From CAYWRZ01 sp964460845 (GTDB lineage Bacteria > Bacteroidota > Bacteroidia > Flavobacteriales_D > UBA2798), in NCBI GenBank assembly GCA_964460845.1, contig CAYWRZ010000011.1, positions 24,757 to 88,756 on the forward strand: DNA of 64,000 nucleotides. The letters are read 5' to 3'. Position numbers and translations under genes: made by a program. Position 1 is the first letter of the stretch. Every line of letters starts with the position of its first letter. Below, piece after piece: positions 1 to 8,965 of the stretch. The notes beneath the pieces are model-generated. The model ran no database searches. It was not told the origin of the DNA and worked only from the letters and a program-made list of their open reading frames with translations.

Positions 1-1
1 T

Positions 2-457
2 TATTACGGATTCTTCTCTTTTGTAGCGTTAAAAGGCGATACTATCGTTTTTTCTTCCGTAGGCTATCGCAAATCGACCTTTGTAATTCCCGATACACTG
101 AGCGATAACCGCTATTCGCTGATTCAGATCATGCGTACCGATACCATTATGCTCGAAGAATCGGTGATCAATGCCTGGCCTTCGCGCGAGCAATTTGCCG
201 AAGCATTTATCAATCTCGAAATTCCCGACGATTATCTTGCGCGGGCACAACGCAATTTAAATATGGCCTCCCTCACCACGGGGTCGCTCGCTATGAGCAA
301 CGACGGCTATATGACCTATCGCCATACCCTGCAAATGGAACGCAACCGTATGCTTTCTCAGGCCGGACAAATTCCTACGGCTAACCTGCTGAGTCCTGTG
401 GCCTGGTACAAATTCGTACAGGCATGGAAAAACGGAGATTTTAGACGCAAAGACTAA
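2..457 (+). CDS. Carboxypeptidase-regulatory-like domain protein (5' truncated)
   Basis: The reading frame is open from the window edge to the TAA at 455-457, so only the last 151 residues are visible and the true start lies upstream. The first visible residues (GDTIVFSSVGYRKSTF) match the end of the beta-sandwich carboxypeptidase-regulatory-like domain found at the N-terminus of many Bacteroidota envelope proteins. The remainder is polar, with no membrane segment and no C-terminal sorting domain. Proteins of this layout usually carry a signal peptide and act in the periplasm or outer membrane, but the specific role is unknown. A TonB receptor follows 63 bp downstream behind its own promoter-like element. 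Confidence 0.8.
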   Translation, partial: YYGFFSFVALKGDTIVFSSVGYRKSTFVIPDTLSDNRYSLIQIMRTDTIMLEESVINAWPSREQFAEAFINLEIPDDYLARAQRNLNMASLTTGSLAMSNDGYMTYRHTLQMERNRMLSQAGQIPTANLLSPVAWYKFVQAWKNGDFRRKD

Positions 458-505
458 AGCGGGCAATAAATACGCGGTCTCCCTGTTTAATAACATCGAT
501 TTTCC

Positions 506-513
506 TACTTTTG
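506..513 (+). promoter_or_regulatory. Bacteroidota -7 promoter element for the TonB receptor
   Basis: TACTTTTG matches the Bacteroidota -7 consensus TAnnTTTG and ends 7 nt before the ATG at 521. No clear TTG -33 box is present at the expected spacing. A transcript from here would start at or next to the start codon. Confidence 0.5.
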
Positions 514-520
514 GGGCTTC

Positions 521-3067
521 ATGCGTAACCTTTTCCTTACAGGCTGTCTGATTTTGTGTCAACTGGCTGCAATCGCGCAGCAAGCGGCCTACGTAAAGGG
601 AGTGGTCACTAACGAAACCGGGCAACGGGTCAAAAACGTTAACGTAGCCCTAAGCGGTACTTCCCTTAACACCCACACCACCGAAGACGGCACCTACCAG
701 CTCGAAGTACCGGCCGGCGCATTGACCCTGCATTTTTCGCACGCTGCCTACATTTCTCGCACCGTAAACCTTCGCCTCGAGCCCGGAGAAACAAGGCAGG
801 TGAATATGAACCTCAGTTTCCTGCTGCTCGACACCCTGGTTATCCGCAACGAACGCCCCCAATTTATCGATGAACTTTCCAAAATCGATTACAAAGCTAT
901 TCCCACTTTTTCGGGAAATATCGAAGACCTTATCAAAACCGCCGGACTCGGCGTTTCGGGCCGTAACGAAATGAGCGCCGCCTATTCGGTAAGAGGAGGC
1001 AGCTTCGACGAAAACCTGATTTACGTCAACGACATCGAAATTTATCGCCCTTTTTTGGTCAGAAGTGGTCAACAGGAAGGACTCAGCTTCATCAATTCCG
1101 ACATGGTGGATAATATTTCCTTTTCGTCGGGAGGCTTCGAAGCCCGCTATGGGGATAAATTATCTTCGGTACTCGATATTCGCTATAAAAAACCGACCAG
1201 CTTCGGAGGTTCTGCCTCGGCCAGCCTGATGGGAGGCACCGTGCACCTGGAAGGGATAAGCAAAAACAGCCGTTTTACTCACCTCACCGGAATCCGTTAC
1301 CGCGCCAACTCCTACATTCTCAACGCACTTCCCACTCAGGGCGATTACCGTCCCACGTTTGCCGATATGCAAAGCCTGCTTACCTACGCCGTAAACGAAA
1401 AATGGGATTTTAGCCTGCTGGGCTACTACTCTAACAACAAATACCGCTTTGTGCCGCAAACCCGCGAAACCGAATTCGGTACGGTCAACGAAGCGCTACG
1501 GCTTACCGTATATTTCGACGGACAGGAAATTACCCAGTTCGAAAATTACATGGGAGCGCTCACTGCCACACACCGTGTAAATGAAAGAACCGAACTGAAA
1601 TTCATCACTTCGGCTTTTCGTTCGATAGAAACCGAAGCCTTCGATGTGCAAGGACAATACCGCCTCGATGAGCTGGAACGTGACCTGGCTTCCGAAAATT
1701 TCGGAGAAGTGCTCTTTACCCGAGGAGTGGGTACTTTTCTGGATCATGCACGCAACCGGCTCGATGCCTGGGTTTATAATGTAGCGCATCAGGGAAAAAC
1801 GACCTACGGCAATTCGCAGTTGCTTTGGGGACTAAAAGTGCAGGGCGAGCAAATCAAAGACCGGCTCAGCGAATGGCAAATGCTCGATTCGGCGGGGTTT
1901 TCGATTCCTCAGCACCCGAAAGACGAAATCGTGCTTAACCAGTTGATAAAAGCCCGCATACAGATGGGTTCCAACCGGGTTACCGGTTACGCGCAGCACA
2001 ATTGGTTTATTCCGCGCACCGACACCATACGCATGGCCGACACGCTGTTCACCAGCTCTTCTTCCTGGAACATTCACGCCGGAATACGCGGAAATTACTG
2101 GGATTTTAACAACCAAATCGTGGTGAGTCCAAGGGCGGGAATCAATTATATTCCCAGTTGGTTCAGGTGGAAAAACGGAAAAATCGCCCGTATCAATACC
2201 ATCCTTCGCTTTTCGACCGGACTGTATTACCAGCCTCCTTTTTACCGCGAGCTGCGTGATTTTGAAGGAAATATCAATTACGACATCCGCGCCCAGCGCG
2301 CCATTCATTTCGTAGTAGGCGGCGATTACTTCTTCGATATGTGGGGAAGAACCTTCAAATTTACCAGCGAAATTTATTACAAGCATCTCGATTTTCTGAT
2401 ACCTTATCAGGTCGATAACGTGCGGCTGCGTTACTTTGCGCGCAACAATTCAAAAGGCTATGCCGCAGGTTGGGATTTTAAAATCAACGGCGAATTTATC
2501 AAAGGGATAGAATCATGGGCTACGCTCTCGCTGCTGCGTACTTACGAAGACATTAAGGATGATTCTTACAAAATTTATTACAATTCAGACGGCGAACGCA
2601 TCATTCCGGGCTATACCGTAAACAATACGGTGGCCGATTCTACTACGGTATATCCGGGCTACATCCCCCGCCCTACCGACCAACGGGTTACTTTTAATCT
2701 TTTTTTTCAGGATGAAATGCCGGGCTTTCCTTCCTTTAAAGTACACCTGAACCTGGTGTTCGGCTCGCGTGTGCCTTACGGTCCTCCGGGCACCGACCGC
2801 TTCAGAGATACCCTGCGTACGCCCCCCTATCGGCGTGTGGACATAGGGTTTTCGAAACAATTTCTCACCAACCGCGACAAAATCAGACCCGGCTCTTTGG
2901 GAAGTCATATCAAAGATCTGTGGCTAAGCCTCGAAGTGTTTAATCTGCTGGGCATAGACAATACCATTTCTTACCAATGGCTGCAAGATGTAACCGGACG
3001 CAGGTACGCTATCCCCAATTACCTTACGGCCAGACGATTGAACCTGAAATTAGTCATGAAGTTTTAA
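521..3067 (+). CDS. TonB-dependent outer-membrane receptor
   Basis: 848 residues. An N-terminal signal peptide ends near residue 20 (AAIAQQ). A carboxypeptidase-regulatory-like beta-sandwich follows at about 24-105 (VKGVVTNETGQRVKNVNVAL). The plug domain comes next at about 120-220, with the typical segments YSVRGGSFDENLIYVNDIEI and FSSGGFEARYGDKLSSVLDI. The rest is an aromatic-rich beta-barrel that ends in Phe (LNLKLVMKF), as outer-membrane proteins do. Such receptors import ligands across the outer membrane using TonB-ExbBD energy; the substrate cannot be read from the sequence. No SusD-like or DUF4249 partner lies beside it. Its stop overlaps the stop of the convergent rsmE by 4 bp. Confidence 0.92.
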   Translation: MRNLFLTGCLILCQLAAIAQQAAYVKGVVTNETGQRVKNVNVALSGTSLNTHTTEDGTYQLEVPAGALTLHFSHAAYISRTVNLRLEPGETRQVNMNLSFLLLDTLVIRNERPQFIDELSKIDYKAIPTFSGNIEDLIKTAGLGVSGRNEMSAAYSVRGGSFDENLIYVNDIEIYRPFLVRSGQQEGLSFINSDMVDNISFSSGGFEARYGDKLSSVLDIRYKKPTSFGGSASASLMGGTVHLEGISKNSRFTHLTGIRYRANSYILNALPTQGDYRPTFADMQSLLTYAVNEKWDFSLLGYYSNNKYRFVPQTRETEFGTVNEALRLTVYFDGQEITQFENYMGALTATHRVNERTELKFITSAFRSIETEAFDVQGQYRLDELERDLASENFGEVLFTRGVGTFLDHARNRLDAWVYNVAHQGKTTYGNSQLLWGLKVQGEQIKDRLSEWQMLDSAGFSIPQHPKDEIVLNQLIKARIQMGSNRVTGYAQHNWFIPRTDTIRMADTLFTSSSSWNIHAGIRGNYWDFNNQIVVSPRAGINYIPSWFRWKNGKIARINTILRFSTGLYYQPPFYRELRDFEGNINYDIRAQRAIHFVVGGDYFFDMWGRTFKFTSEIYYKHLDFLIPYQVDNVRLRYFARNNSKGYAAGWDFKINGEFIKGIESWATLSLLRTYEDIKDDSYKIYYNSDGERIIPGYTVNNTVADSTTVYPGYIPRPTDQRVTFNLFFQDEMPGFPSFKVHLNLVFGSRVPYGPPGTDRFRDTLRTPPYRRVDIGFSKQFLTNRDKIRPGSLGSHIKDLWLSLEVFNLLGIDNTISYQWLQDVTGRRYAIPNYLTARRLNLKLVMKF

Positions 3068-3765
3068 CGCTGCTGTGCCAGCACAAAAGTGTGTACCGCC
3101 ACTATTCCGGCGGTTTCGGTTCTTAACCTCGAATTACCCAACGATACGGGCGTAAATCCGTTTTCGAGCGCAAAGGCTATTTCGGCCGGCGAAAAATCAC
3201 CCTCGGGACCTATACATACCTGAACCTGGCGGTGTTGCTTTGCGATGTCGAAAAAGTGAGGCTTATCGGCCGGTTCACAATGTGCGATACAACGCGCTTC
3301 GGAAGCAGTGCGGCGGCAAAAATCACGAAAAGAGACCGGTTCGTGCAGCAGCGGAAGATAAGCCCCTAAGGACTGCTTCATACCCGATACCAGTATTTTT
3401 TGCAGCCTTTCCGTTTTTAATTCGCGACGTTCGGAACGTTCACAAAGGAGCGGTGTAATTTCAAAAATCCCGATTTCGGTCGCTTTTTCGAGAAACCATT
3501 CAAAACGTTCGTTCTGCTTTACCGGCGCAATGGCCAGGTGCAAACGACTTTCGGGTAAGGGAATATGTGCGGAAGAAAGAATTTGAGCACTTGCCTGTTT
3601 CGCGTCCAGCGTACGGAGCACCGCTTCATAAAAGGTACCGCGACCGTCGGTAATGCGAATCGGGTCGCCTGCCCGCAAGCGCAACACTTTCGTGGCATGA
3701 AAAGCCTCTTCACGAGGCAATTCCACTTCATTTCCATTTACATCGGGGAGGTAAAACAAGTGCAT
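3064..3765 (-). CDS. rsmE: 16S rRNA (uracil1498-N3)-methyltransferase RsmE
   Basis: 233 residues, normal for the family. RsmE methylates N3 of U1498 in 16S rRNA using S-adenosylmethionine. A PUA-like N-terminal domain includes EEAFHATKVLRLRAGDPI. The SPOUT methyltransferase core carries the trefoil-knot signatures GPEGDFSPAE (from about residue 186) and SLGNSRLRTETAG (from about residue 208). It is convergent with the TonB receptor and the two stop codons overlap by 4 bp. A -7-like element sits 7 nt upstream of its ATG. Confidence 0.95.
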   Translation of the reverse strand: MHLFYLPDVNGNEVELPREEAFHATKVLRLRAGDPIRITDGRGTFYEAVLRTLDAKQASAQILSSAHIPLPESRLHLAIAPVKQNERFEWFLEKATEIGIFEITPLLCERSERRELKTERLQKILVSGMKQSLGAYLPLLHEPVSFRDFCRRTASEARCIAHCEPADKPHFFDIAKQHRQVQVCIGPEGDFSPAEIAFALENGFTPVSLGNSRLRTETAGIVAVHTFVLAQQR

Positions 3766-3772
3766 AAGCCCC

Positions 3773-3780
3773 GAAAGGTA
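3773..3780 (-). promoter_or_regulatory. -7-like promoter element for rsmE
   Basis: On the minus strand this reads TACCTTTC, one mismatch from TAnnTTTG, and ends 7 nt before the rsmE ATG (3765). It fits the short-leader pattern seen at several genes in the window. Confidence 0.35.
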
Positions 3781-4040
3781 AGAAAAACGGGAAGAATCCT
3801 TACAGCACAGGACGAGCCTTTGTTACGAACTGTTTTTAAAAAGCCTGTACCGCAAAGAATCTTCCCTCTGAGAAAAGAAGATGTGGGCAAACCCTATATT
3901 CCATAATTCGCCGGTAATAAAATTTCGATTCCGGCTAATTTCGCCCTGTAAACCGCTGTCGGTAGCCTTTTTTATTCATAACTAAATAGCAGATGTTATC
4001 AAAACTTCTTACCCCGGTAGAAATCGCTTCATTATTTGGA

Positions 4041-4048
4041 TAAATTTG
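4041..4048 (+). promoter_or_regulatory. -7 promoter element that decides the CorC-like start
   Basis: TAAATTTG is a full match to TAnnTTTG. Transcription from it would begin near 4052-4056. That is downstream of the possible TTG start at 4036 and supports the ATG at 4081. Confidence 0.4.
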
Positions 4049-4080
4049 TCGCTGCTATACCATCTTACTATTCTTTCGAA

Positions 4081-5367
4081 ATGGCACTTGAGATTTTTAT
4101 TACGCTTTTCCTTGTTTCACTCAATGGTTTTTTCGTAGCCGCAGAATTTGCGATTGTAAAAGTCAGGGCTTCTCAGCTTGAAATAAAAATAAAAGAGGGC
4201 TCTCGCATGGCAGGGCTTGCCCGGCACATTGTCAATCACCTCGACGGGTACCTGGCCGCTACTCAGCTCGGTATTACCTTGGCCAGTCTCGGACTCGGAT
4301 GGGTAGGCGAACCGGTCATTGCGCAAATGGTCTTGAAAGTGATGGGCTTTTTCGGAATCGATATCGATCCCAAATTAGCGCACGACATTGCACTGCCGGT
4401 AGCATTCGCGATTATCACCGTGCTGCACGTAGTGTTCGGAGAGCTGGCACCAAAGTCGATAGCGCTGCAACGCTCGGAAGGCACCGCCATGTACCTGGCT
4501 TACCCCCTTCATTTCTTTTATCTGATTTTCAAGCCTTTTATTTGGGTGTTAAACGGCATTGCCAACATTATGCTCAAAGCTATCGGTATCCGCCCCGCAC
4601 ACGGCTCGGAAGTACACAGCAGCGAAGAGCTCAAATACCTCGTCAAGCAAGGACGCGAAAGCGGTACCATCCATGAATCGGATTACGACATCATTAAAAA
4701 CGCTTTCGATTTTTCGGAGCGTGTCGCCCGGCAGGTCATGATTCACCGCACAAATATTACGGCCATCGACCTGAACGAGTTCGACGAAACCATATTCGAA
4801 AAAGTGATCGATGAGGGCTATTCCCGCATACCCTGCTACGAAAATTCGCTCGACAATATCCTCGGCGTGGTGTACCTCAAAGATCTCTTACTTCGGTCAC
4901 GGAAAGGTGAACAGATAGACGTCCGTGAAATCATGCGCCCCATCATTATGGTACCCGAATCGAAACGCATAGGCGCGCTGCTCAAAGAATTTCAGGTTAA
5001 GCACCAGCAGATTGCCGTGGTAATCAACGAATACGGCGGTACCGAAGGTATTATTACCATGGAAGATATCATCGAAGAGCTGGTCGGAGAAATACAAGAC
5101 GAATACGACAATGAAACCCCCTTTGTCGAAAAAAGCGGCGATAAATATATTGTGCTGGCCTCGGCCTCGCTCAACGATATCAACGATATGCTGCCTCATC
5201 CGATAAAGAAAGAAGAAGGCTACGAAACCCTTGCCGGTAAACTGATCTTCGAATTCGGGCGCATTCCCAATACCAACGACAAAATCACCTTCGACGGATA
5301 CGAGTGCACCGTACTCAAAAAAAGTAAAAGCTCTATCGCTTTGGTGCAGCTCCGCGATCTGAACTAA
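4081..5367 (+). CDS. CNNM/CBS-domain transporter (CorC/HlyC 'hemolysin' family)
   Basis: 428 residues from the ATG at 4081. An in-frame TTG at 4036 would add 15 residues but lies upstream of a good -7 element. Layout: a CNNM (DUF21) membrane domain with about four hydrophobic segments over residues 1-190, opening with MALEIFITLFLVSLNGFFVA; a CBS-pair domain at about 205-330 (GYSRIPCYENSLDNILGVVY, INEYGGTEGIITMEDIIEEL); and a C-terminal CorC_HlyC domain at about 345-428. Relatives are linked to Mg2+ or Co2+ transport and efflux. Despite the historical name there is no evidence for a hemolysin. In Bacteroidota, GldE belongs to this superfamily, but nothing here assigns that role. Confidence 0.9.
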   Translation: MALEIFITLFLVSLNGFFVAAEFAIVKVRASQLEIKIKEGSRMAGLARHIVNHLDGYLAATQLGITLASLGLGWVGEPVIAQMVLKVMGFFGIDIDPKLAHDIALPVAFAIITVLHVVFGELAPKSIALQRSEGTAMYLAYPLHFFYLIFKPFIWVLNGIANIMLKAIGIRPAHGSEVHSSEELKYLVKQGRESGTIHESDYDIIKNAFDFSERVARQVMIHRTNITAIDLNEFDETIFEKVIDEGYSRIPCYENSLDNILGVVYLKDLLLRSRKGEQIDVREIMRPIIMVPESKRIGALLKEFQVKHQQIAVVINEYGGTEGIITMEDIIEELVGEIQDEYDNETPFVEKSGDKYIVLASASLNDINDMLPHPIKKEEGYETLAGKLIFEFGRIPNTNDKITFDGYECTVLKKSKSSIALVQLRDLN

Positions 5368-5426
5368 GCACAGACCTACCCCACAATCGGCGGTAAAAGT
5401 CGGAACAGACGAAGAAGAAAGTTTCG

Positions 5427-5434
5427 TACTTTTG
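5427..5434 (+). promoter_or_regulatory. -7 promoter element for yidD
   Basis: TACTTTTG is a full consensus match ending 4 nt before the yidD ATG (5439). The predicted transcription start would coincide with the start codon, so the mRNA would be leaderless. Confidence 0.5.
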
Positions 5435-5438
5435 CAGT

Positions 5439-5741
5439 ATGCTCAGAAGGCTCGTTCAATCCCTTTTTATCGCTCCCGTAAGGTTTTACCAGCTTACCAT
5501 TTCCCCGCTTACCGGCAACAACTGCCGTCATTCTCCTACCTGCTCTCAATACACCATCGAAGCGATAAAGGAATGGGGTCCGTTGCGCGGATGCTGGATG
5601 GGCGTAAAAAGAATTGCACGCTGCCACCCCTGGGGTAGCCACGGTCCCGACCCCGTGCCCAAAAAGACCATACTCCGCAAGCCGGAACCGACACACTCAA
5701 CTCCCTCTTCACATGCTGAACCGTCCACGCCGAAACCGTAG
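5439..5741 (+). CDS. yidD: Membrane protein insertion efficiency factor YidD
   Basis: 100 residues. YidD is a small membrane-associated protein that helps YidC-dependent insertion of inner-membrane proteins. The conserved core is complete: PVRFYQLTISPLTGNNCRHS, then CSQYTIEAIKEWGPLRGCWM, then RIARCHPWGSHGPDPVP. The conserved cysteines and the HPWG motif are present. The roughly 25-residue Pro/Ser/Thr-rich tail is low-complexity and overlaps the start of hemB by 29 bp. It is not beside rnpA or yidC here. Confidence 0.93.
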   Translation: MLRRLVQSLFIAPVRFYQLTISPLTGNNCRHSPTCSQYTIEAIKEWGPLRGCWMGVKRIARCHPWGSHGPDPVPKKTILRKPEPTHSTPSSHAEPSTPKP

Positions 5742-6693
5742 AAGCGAAACCATTCGCCAAATGGTGCAGGAAACGCACCTTCACGTAGCCAATCTGGTAT
5801 ATCCGCTGTTCATTGCCGACGGCAAAAAAATCCGTACCGAAATTAGTTCCCTTCCCGGTAACTACCGCTGGTCGGTCGATAAGCTTTTCCCCGAAATAGA
5901 AAGCTGTCTCAAGCTGGGATTAAAGAGCTTCGTGCTTTTTCCGGCGGTAGATGACAGCCTGAAAGATAAAACCGCTTCGTACAGCTACGATACTTCCAAC
6001 TTTTACCTGAAAGCCGTAAAGCAGCTCAAAAAAGAATTTCCCGAAGCCTGCTTCATCAGCGACGTAGCGCTCGACCCCTATAGCAGCGACGGACACGACG
6101 GATTAGTCAAAAACGGACGTATCCTCAACGACGAAACCCTGCCCATTTTGGCACGTATGGCAGTGGCGCAAGCCGAGGCCGGATTCGACATCATCGCTCC
6201 TTCCGACATGATGGACGGACGCGTGGGCTTTATCCGCGAAGCGCTTGATGCGGAAGGCTTTACCGAAACCGGGATCATGAGCTACACCGCCAAGTACGCC
6301 AGCGCTTTCTACGGACCTTTCCGCGATGCCTTAGCCTCTGCACCCAAAAAGGGAGATAAAAAAACCTACCAGATGAACCCCGCCAACCGTACCGAAGCCC
6401 TGCGCGAAGCGGAGCTCGATGTGCTTGAAGGAGCGGATTTTCTGATGGTAAAACCCGCCCTGCATTACCTCGACATCATCAGTCTGCTCCGCGAACAGTT
6501 CGACCTGCCCGTAGCTGCTTACCATGTGAGCGGAGAATGTGCCATGCTTACTGCCGCCTGCCGCAACGGATGGCTCGATTACAAAAAAGCCATGCCCGAA
6601 GCCCTGCTCAGCATCAAAAGAGCGGGTGCCGATATCATCCTGAGCTATTTTGCCAAAGACTACGCCCAATTCAGGGCCGGCACATTGCGCTGA
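5713..6693 (+). CDS. hemB: Delta-aminolevulinic acid dehydratase (porphobilinogen synthase)
   Basis: 326 residues from ATG 5713. A longer frame from 5614 would add 33 low-complexity residues inside yidD and is less likely. The enzyme condenses two 5-aminolevulinate molecules into porphobilinogen for heme synthesis. The two active-site lysines are visible: K194 in SYTAKYASAFYGPFRDA and K247 in MVKPALHYLD. The metal-site segment at 119-130 reads ALDPYSSDGHDG, the aspartate-rich form, in place of the cysteine-rich zinc site of the E. coli and human enzymes; Mg2+ dependence is inferred. It overlaps yidD and is followed 12 bp later by a DinB-like gene. Confidence 0.95.
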   Translation: MLNRPRRNRRSETIRQMVQETHLHVANLVYPLFIADGKKIRTEISSLPGNYRWSVDKLFPEIESCLKLGLKSFVLFPAVDDSLKDKTASYSYDTSNFYLKAVKQLKKEFPEACFISDVALDPYSSDGHDGLVKNGRILNDETLPILARMAVAQAEAGFDIIAPSDMMDGRVGFIREALDAEGFTETGIMSYTAKYASAFYGPFRDALASAPKKGDKKTYQMNPANRTEALREAELDVLEGADFLMVKPALHYLDIISLLREQFDLPVAAYHVSGECAMLTAACRNGWLDYKKAMPEALLSIKRAGADIILSYFAKDYAQFRAGTLR

Positions 6694-6705
6694 TTTTTCT
6701 TTACT

Positions 6706-7218
6706 ATGAAGCCCAAACCACACGAATATCCGACCTACTACGCGCCTTATATCGCCAGGATAGAAAATGAAAACCTGCGGCAGGAGCTCAAAGAAAGCGG
6801 AGAAATACTGCGCCATTTTTTCGGCACGCTAAGCCCTGCGCAAAAAGACTACCGCTATGCCGAAGGCAAATGGACCATCGCCGAAGTGATTCAGCACGTG
6901 ATCGATTCGGAACGCGTATTTGCCTATCGTGCGCTGCGCTTCAGCCGCAACGACCGCACAGCGCTGCCCGGCTTTGATCAGGACAGCTACGTACCCGAAA
7001 GCGGAGCCCCAACACGCAGCCTCGAAAGCCTGTGCGAAGAATTTGCTTCCGTACGAAATGCTACGCTGAGCCTGTTCGACGGATTTTCGGATGAAATGCT
7101 GCTCCGTTCGGGCGAAGCCAACGGCTATCCGCAATCGGTAAGGGCTATCGGCTTTATCATTTCCGGACACGGCAGGCATCACCTTGCCATACTGCGCGAA
7201 CGTTATCTCCCGAAATAA
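6706..7218 (+). CDS. DinB-family putative metal-dependent protein
   Basis: 170 residues with the DinB-like four-helix-bundle pattern. The usual three-histidine metal site is represented by IQHVIDSERVFAYRAL in helix 2 and GHGRHHLAILRERYL near the C-terminus. Family members are often thiol-dependent metalloenzymes such as bacillithiol transferases; the substrate here is unknown. It starts 12 bp after hemB and is probably cotranscribed with it. The name reflects homology to Bacillus DinB and does not imply an SOS-regulated polymerase. Confidence 0.85.
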   Translation: MKPKPHEYPTYYAPYIARIENENLRQELKESGEILRHFFGTLSPAQKDYRYAEGKWTIAEVIQHVIDSERVFAYRALRFSRNDRTALPGFDQDSYVPESGAPTRSLESLCEEFASVRNATLSLFDGFSDEMLLRSGEANGYPQSVRAIGFIISGHGRHHLAILRERYLPK

Positions 7219-7313
7219 TATTCGAAATACGCTTCCGCTTCACGCAAATAATCAGCCTGTTTCAACAATAAGACTGTTTTTTTCAACATTCCCTAAAAGC
7301 CCTACAGGCCGGG

Positions 7314-7344
7314 TTGAATATTGCAGCCCTTCTTAGTACTTTCG
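7314..7344 (+). promoter_or_regulatory. purH promoter with -33 and -7 boxes
   Basis: TTG at 7314-7316 is separated by 20 nt from TACTTTCG at 7337-7344. This is close to the Bacteroidota primary-sigma consensus TTTG-N19-21-TAnnTTTG. Transcription would start near 7350, before the ATG at 7368 and after the alternative TTG start at 7314, so it decides the start. Confidence 0.6.
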
Positions 7345-7367
7345 CACGCACAATTTTACCCGCAAAA

Positions 7368-8894
7368 ATGAGCCTTAGCAAAATCAAGCACGCACTGGTT
7401 TCGGTGTTTTACAAAGACGGACTGGATGAGATCGTAAAAGAGCTTCACCAACAAGGTGTTACCTTATATTCTACGGGCGGTACCCGCGAATTTATCGAAC
7501 AATTGAATATTCCCGTAGTGGCGGTAGAAGACCTCACTACTTATCCTTCTATTTTGGGCGGACGTGTAAAAACGTTGCATCCCAAGGTTTTCGGAGGCAT
7601 TTTGGCGCGACGCAGCCATGAGGGTGATTTGAAACAGCTTGCGCAGTACGAAATTCCCCAGCTCGATTTGGTTATCGTAGATTTATATCCTTTTGAAGAA
7701 ACGGTAAAATCGGGCGCTTCTGAAGCGGATATCATCGAAAAAATCGACATTGGCGGTATTTCGCTGATACGCGCGGCCGCCAAAAATTTCAACGATGTGC
7801 TGATCGTCTCTTCCCGTACACAGTACCCGGAATTCCTGCAATTGCTTCGCGAAGGAAAAGGACAAACCTCGATCGAAGAACGAAAAAAATACGCCGCACA
7901 AGCCTTTCACATTTCCTCGCATTACGATACGGCCATTTTCAAGTATTTTGCTACAGATTTGCCTGTATTTAAAGAAAGTGTCGAAATTTCGAGCAGCCTT
8001 CGCTACGGCGAAAATCCGCATCAGCAAGGCACCTTCTACGGCGATTTGGAAGCACTTTTCGAGCAGCTCAACGGGAAGGCACTTTCTTACAACAACCTGC
8101 TCGATGTGGACGCCGCCATCAACCTCATCAATGATTTGGAAGATAAAGACGAAGCGGCATTTGCCATTCTGAAGCACAATAACGCCTGCGGAGCGGCCCT
8201 GCGGCCTACGCTCAAAGAAGCCTGGGAAGCCGCTTTGGCCGGTGATCCCGTATCGGCTTTCGGTGGAATTTTGGTAACGAACCGTGAAATCGATACCGGT
8301 ACCGCCGCCGAAATCGACAAGCTGTTTTTTGAAGTGCTTATCGCTCCGGCATTTGCGCCCGAAGCGCTCGAACTGTTACGCCAAAAGAAAAACCGTATTC
8401 TGCTGCGACGTAAGCCGCTGGCACTTCCGGCTCAACAATTCCGCAGCGCATTGAACGGCGTGCTGGTACAAGACAAAGATGCCATTACCGACAGCCGTGA
8501 ACATTTCAAGACCGTTACGCGCAAAGCGCCCGACAGCACAAGCCTCGACGATTTGGAATTTGCCGCCTTGCTGGCCAAGCATACCAAGTCGAATACCATT
8601 GTGTTAGCCAAAAACAGACAATTATTAGCCAGCGGTACGGGACAAACATCGCGGGTCGATGCCCTGCGTCAGGCCATTGCCAAAGCCGGTGCCTTCGGCT
8701 TTCCGCTCGAGGGTGCGGTAATGGCTTCCGATGCTTTTTTCCCTTTTCCCGATTGTGTCGAAATCGCGCACGAGGCCGGCATACGCACGGTGATTCAACC
8801 CGGAGGCTCTATCAACGATCAGAAATCGATCGATTTTTGTGATGCGCACGATATGGCCATGGTCACCACCGGAACCCGTCACTTCCGCCATTAA
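7368..8894 (+). CDS. purH: Bifunctional AICAR transformylase/IMP cyclohydrolase PurH
   Basis: 508 residues from ATG 7368. It catalyses the last two steps of purine synthesis, formylating AICAR with 10-formyl-tetrahydrofolate and cyclising FAICAR to IMP. The N-terminal MGS-fold cyclohydrolase domain (about 1-130) contains YSTGGTREFI and the motif GGRVKTLHPKVFGGIL. The transformylase domain holds the catalytic K269-H270 in KHNNACGAA and ends with ASDAFFPFPDCVEIAHEAGI and VIQPGGSINDQKSI. It precedes mreB by 71 bp. The purH-mre order recurs in Bacteroidota, but mreB also has its own possible promoter. Confidence 0.96.
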   Translation: MSLSKIKHALVSVFYKDGLDEIVKELHQQGVTLYSTGGTREFIEQLNIPVVAVEDLTTYPSILGGRVKTLHPKVFGGILARRSHEGDLKQLAQYEIPQLDLVIVDLYPFEETVKSGASEADIIEKIDIGGISLIRAAAKNFNDVLIVSSRTQYPEFLQLLREGKGQTSIEERKKYAAQAFHISSHYDTAIFKYFATDLPVFKESVEISSSLRYGENPHQQGTFYGDLEALFEQLNGKALSYNNLLDVDAAINLINDLEDKDEAAFAILKHNNACGAALRPTLKEAWEAALAGDPVSAFGGILVTNREIDTGTAAEIDKLFFEVLIAPAFAPEALELLRQKKNRILLRRKPLALPAQQFRSALNGVLVQDKDAITDSREHFKTVTRKAPDSTSLDDLEFAALLAKHTKSNTIVLAKNRQLLASGTGQTSRVDALRQAIAKAGAFGFPLEGAVMASDAFFPFPDCVEIAHEAGIRTVIQPGGSINDQKSIDFCDAHDMAMVTTGTRHFRH

Positions 8895-8933
8895 TTTTTT
8901 TTCGGCAGGTGGCAAAACCAATTAATTTGTGAT

Positions 8934-8955
8934 TAACTTTAGCAGGTAACGGAGG
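8934..8955 (+). promoter_or_regulatory. -7-like element and Shine-Dalgarno sequence of mreB
   Basis: TAACTTTA (8934-8941) is one mismatch from TAnnTTTG. GGAGG at 8951-8955 stands 10 nt before the mreB ATG. A strong Shine-Dalgarno sequence is unusual in this window, where most genes lack one, and suggests enhanced translation of mreB. Confidence 0.45.
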
Positions 8956-8965
8956 TAGCAATACG

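Larger units (their letters stand above)
3766..4080. other. Intergenic region, no gene found
   Basis: This 315-bp divergent gap between rsmE and the CorC-like gene holds the rsmE -7 element near its left end and a TAAATTTG element near its right end. I found no convincing coding remnant, tRNA or terminator hairpin in it. Confidence 0.5.
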
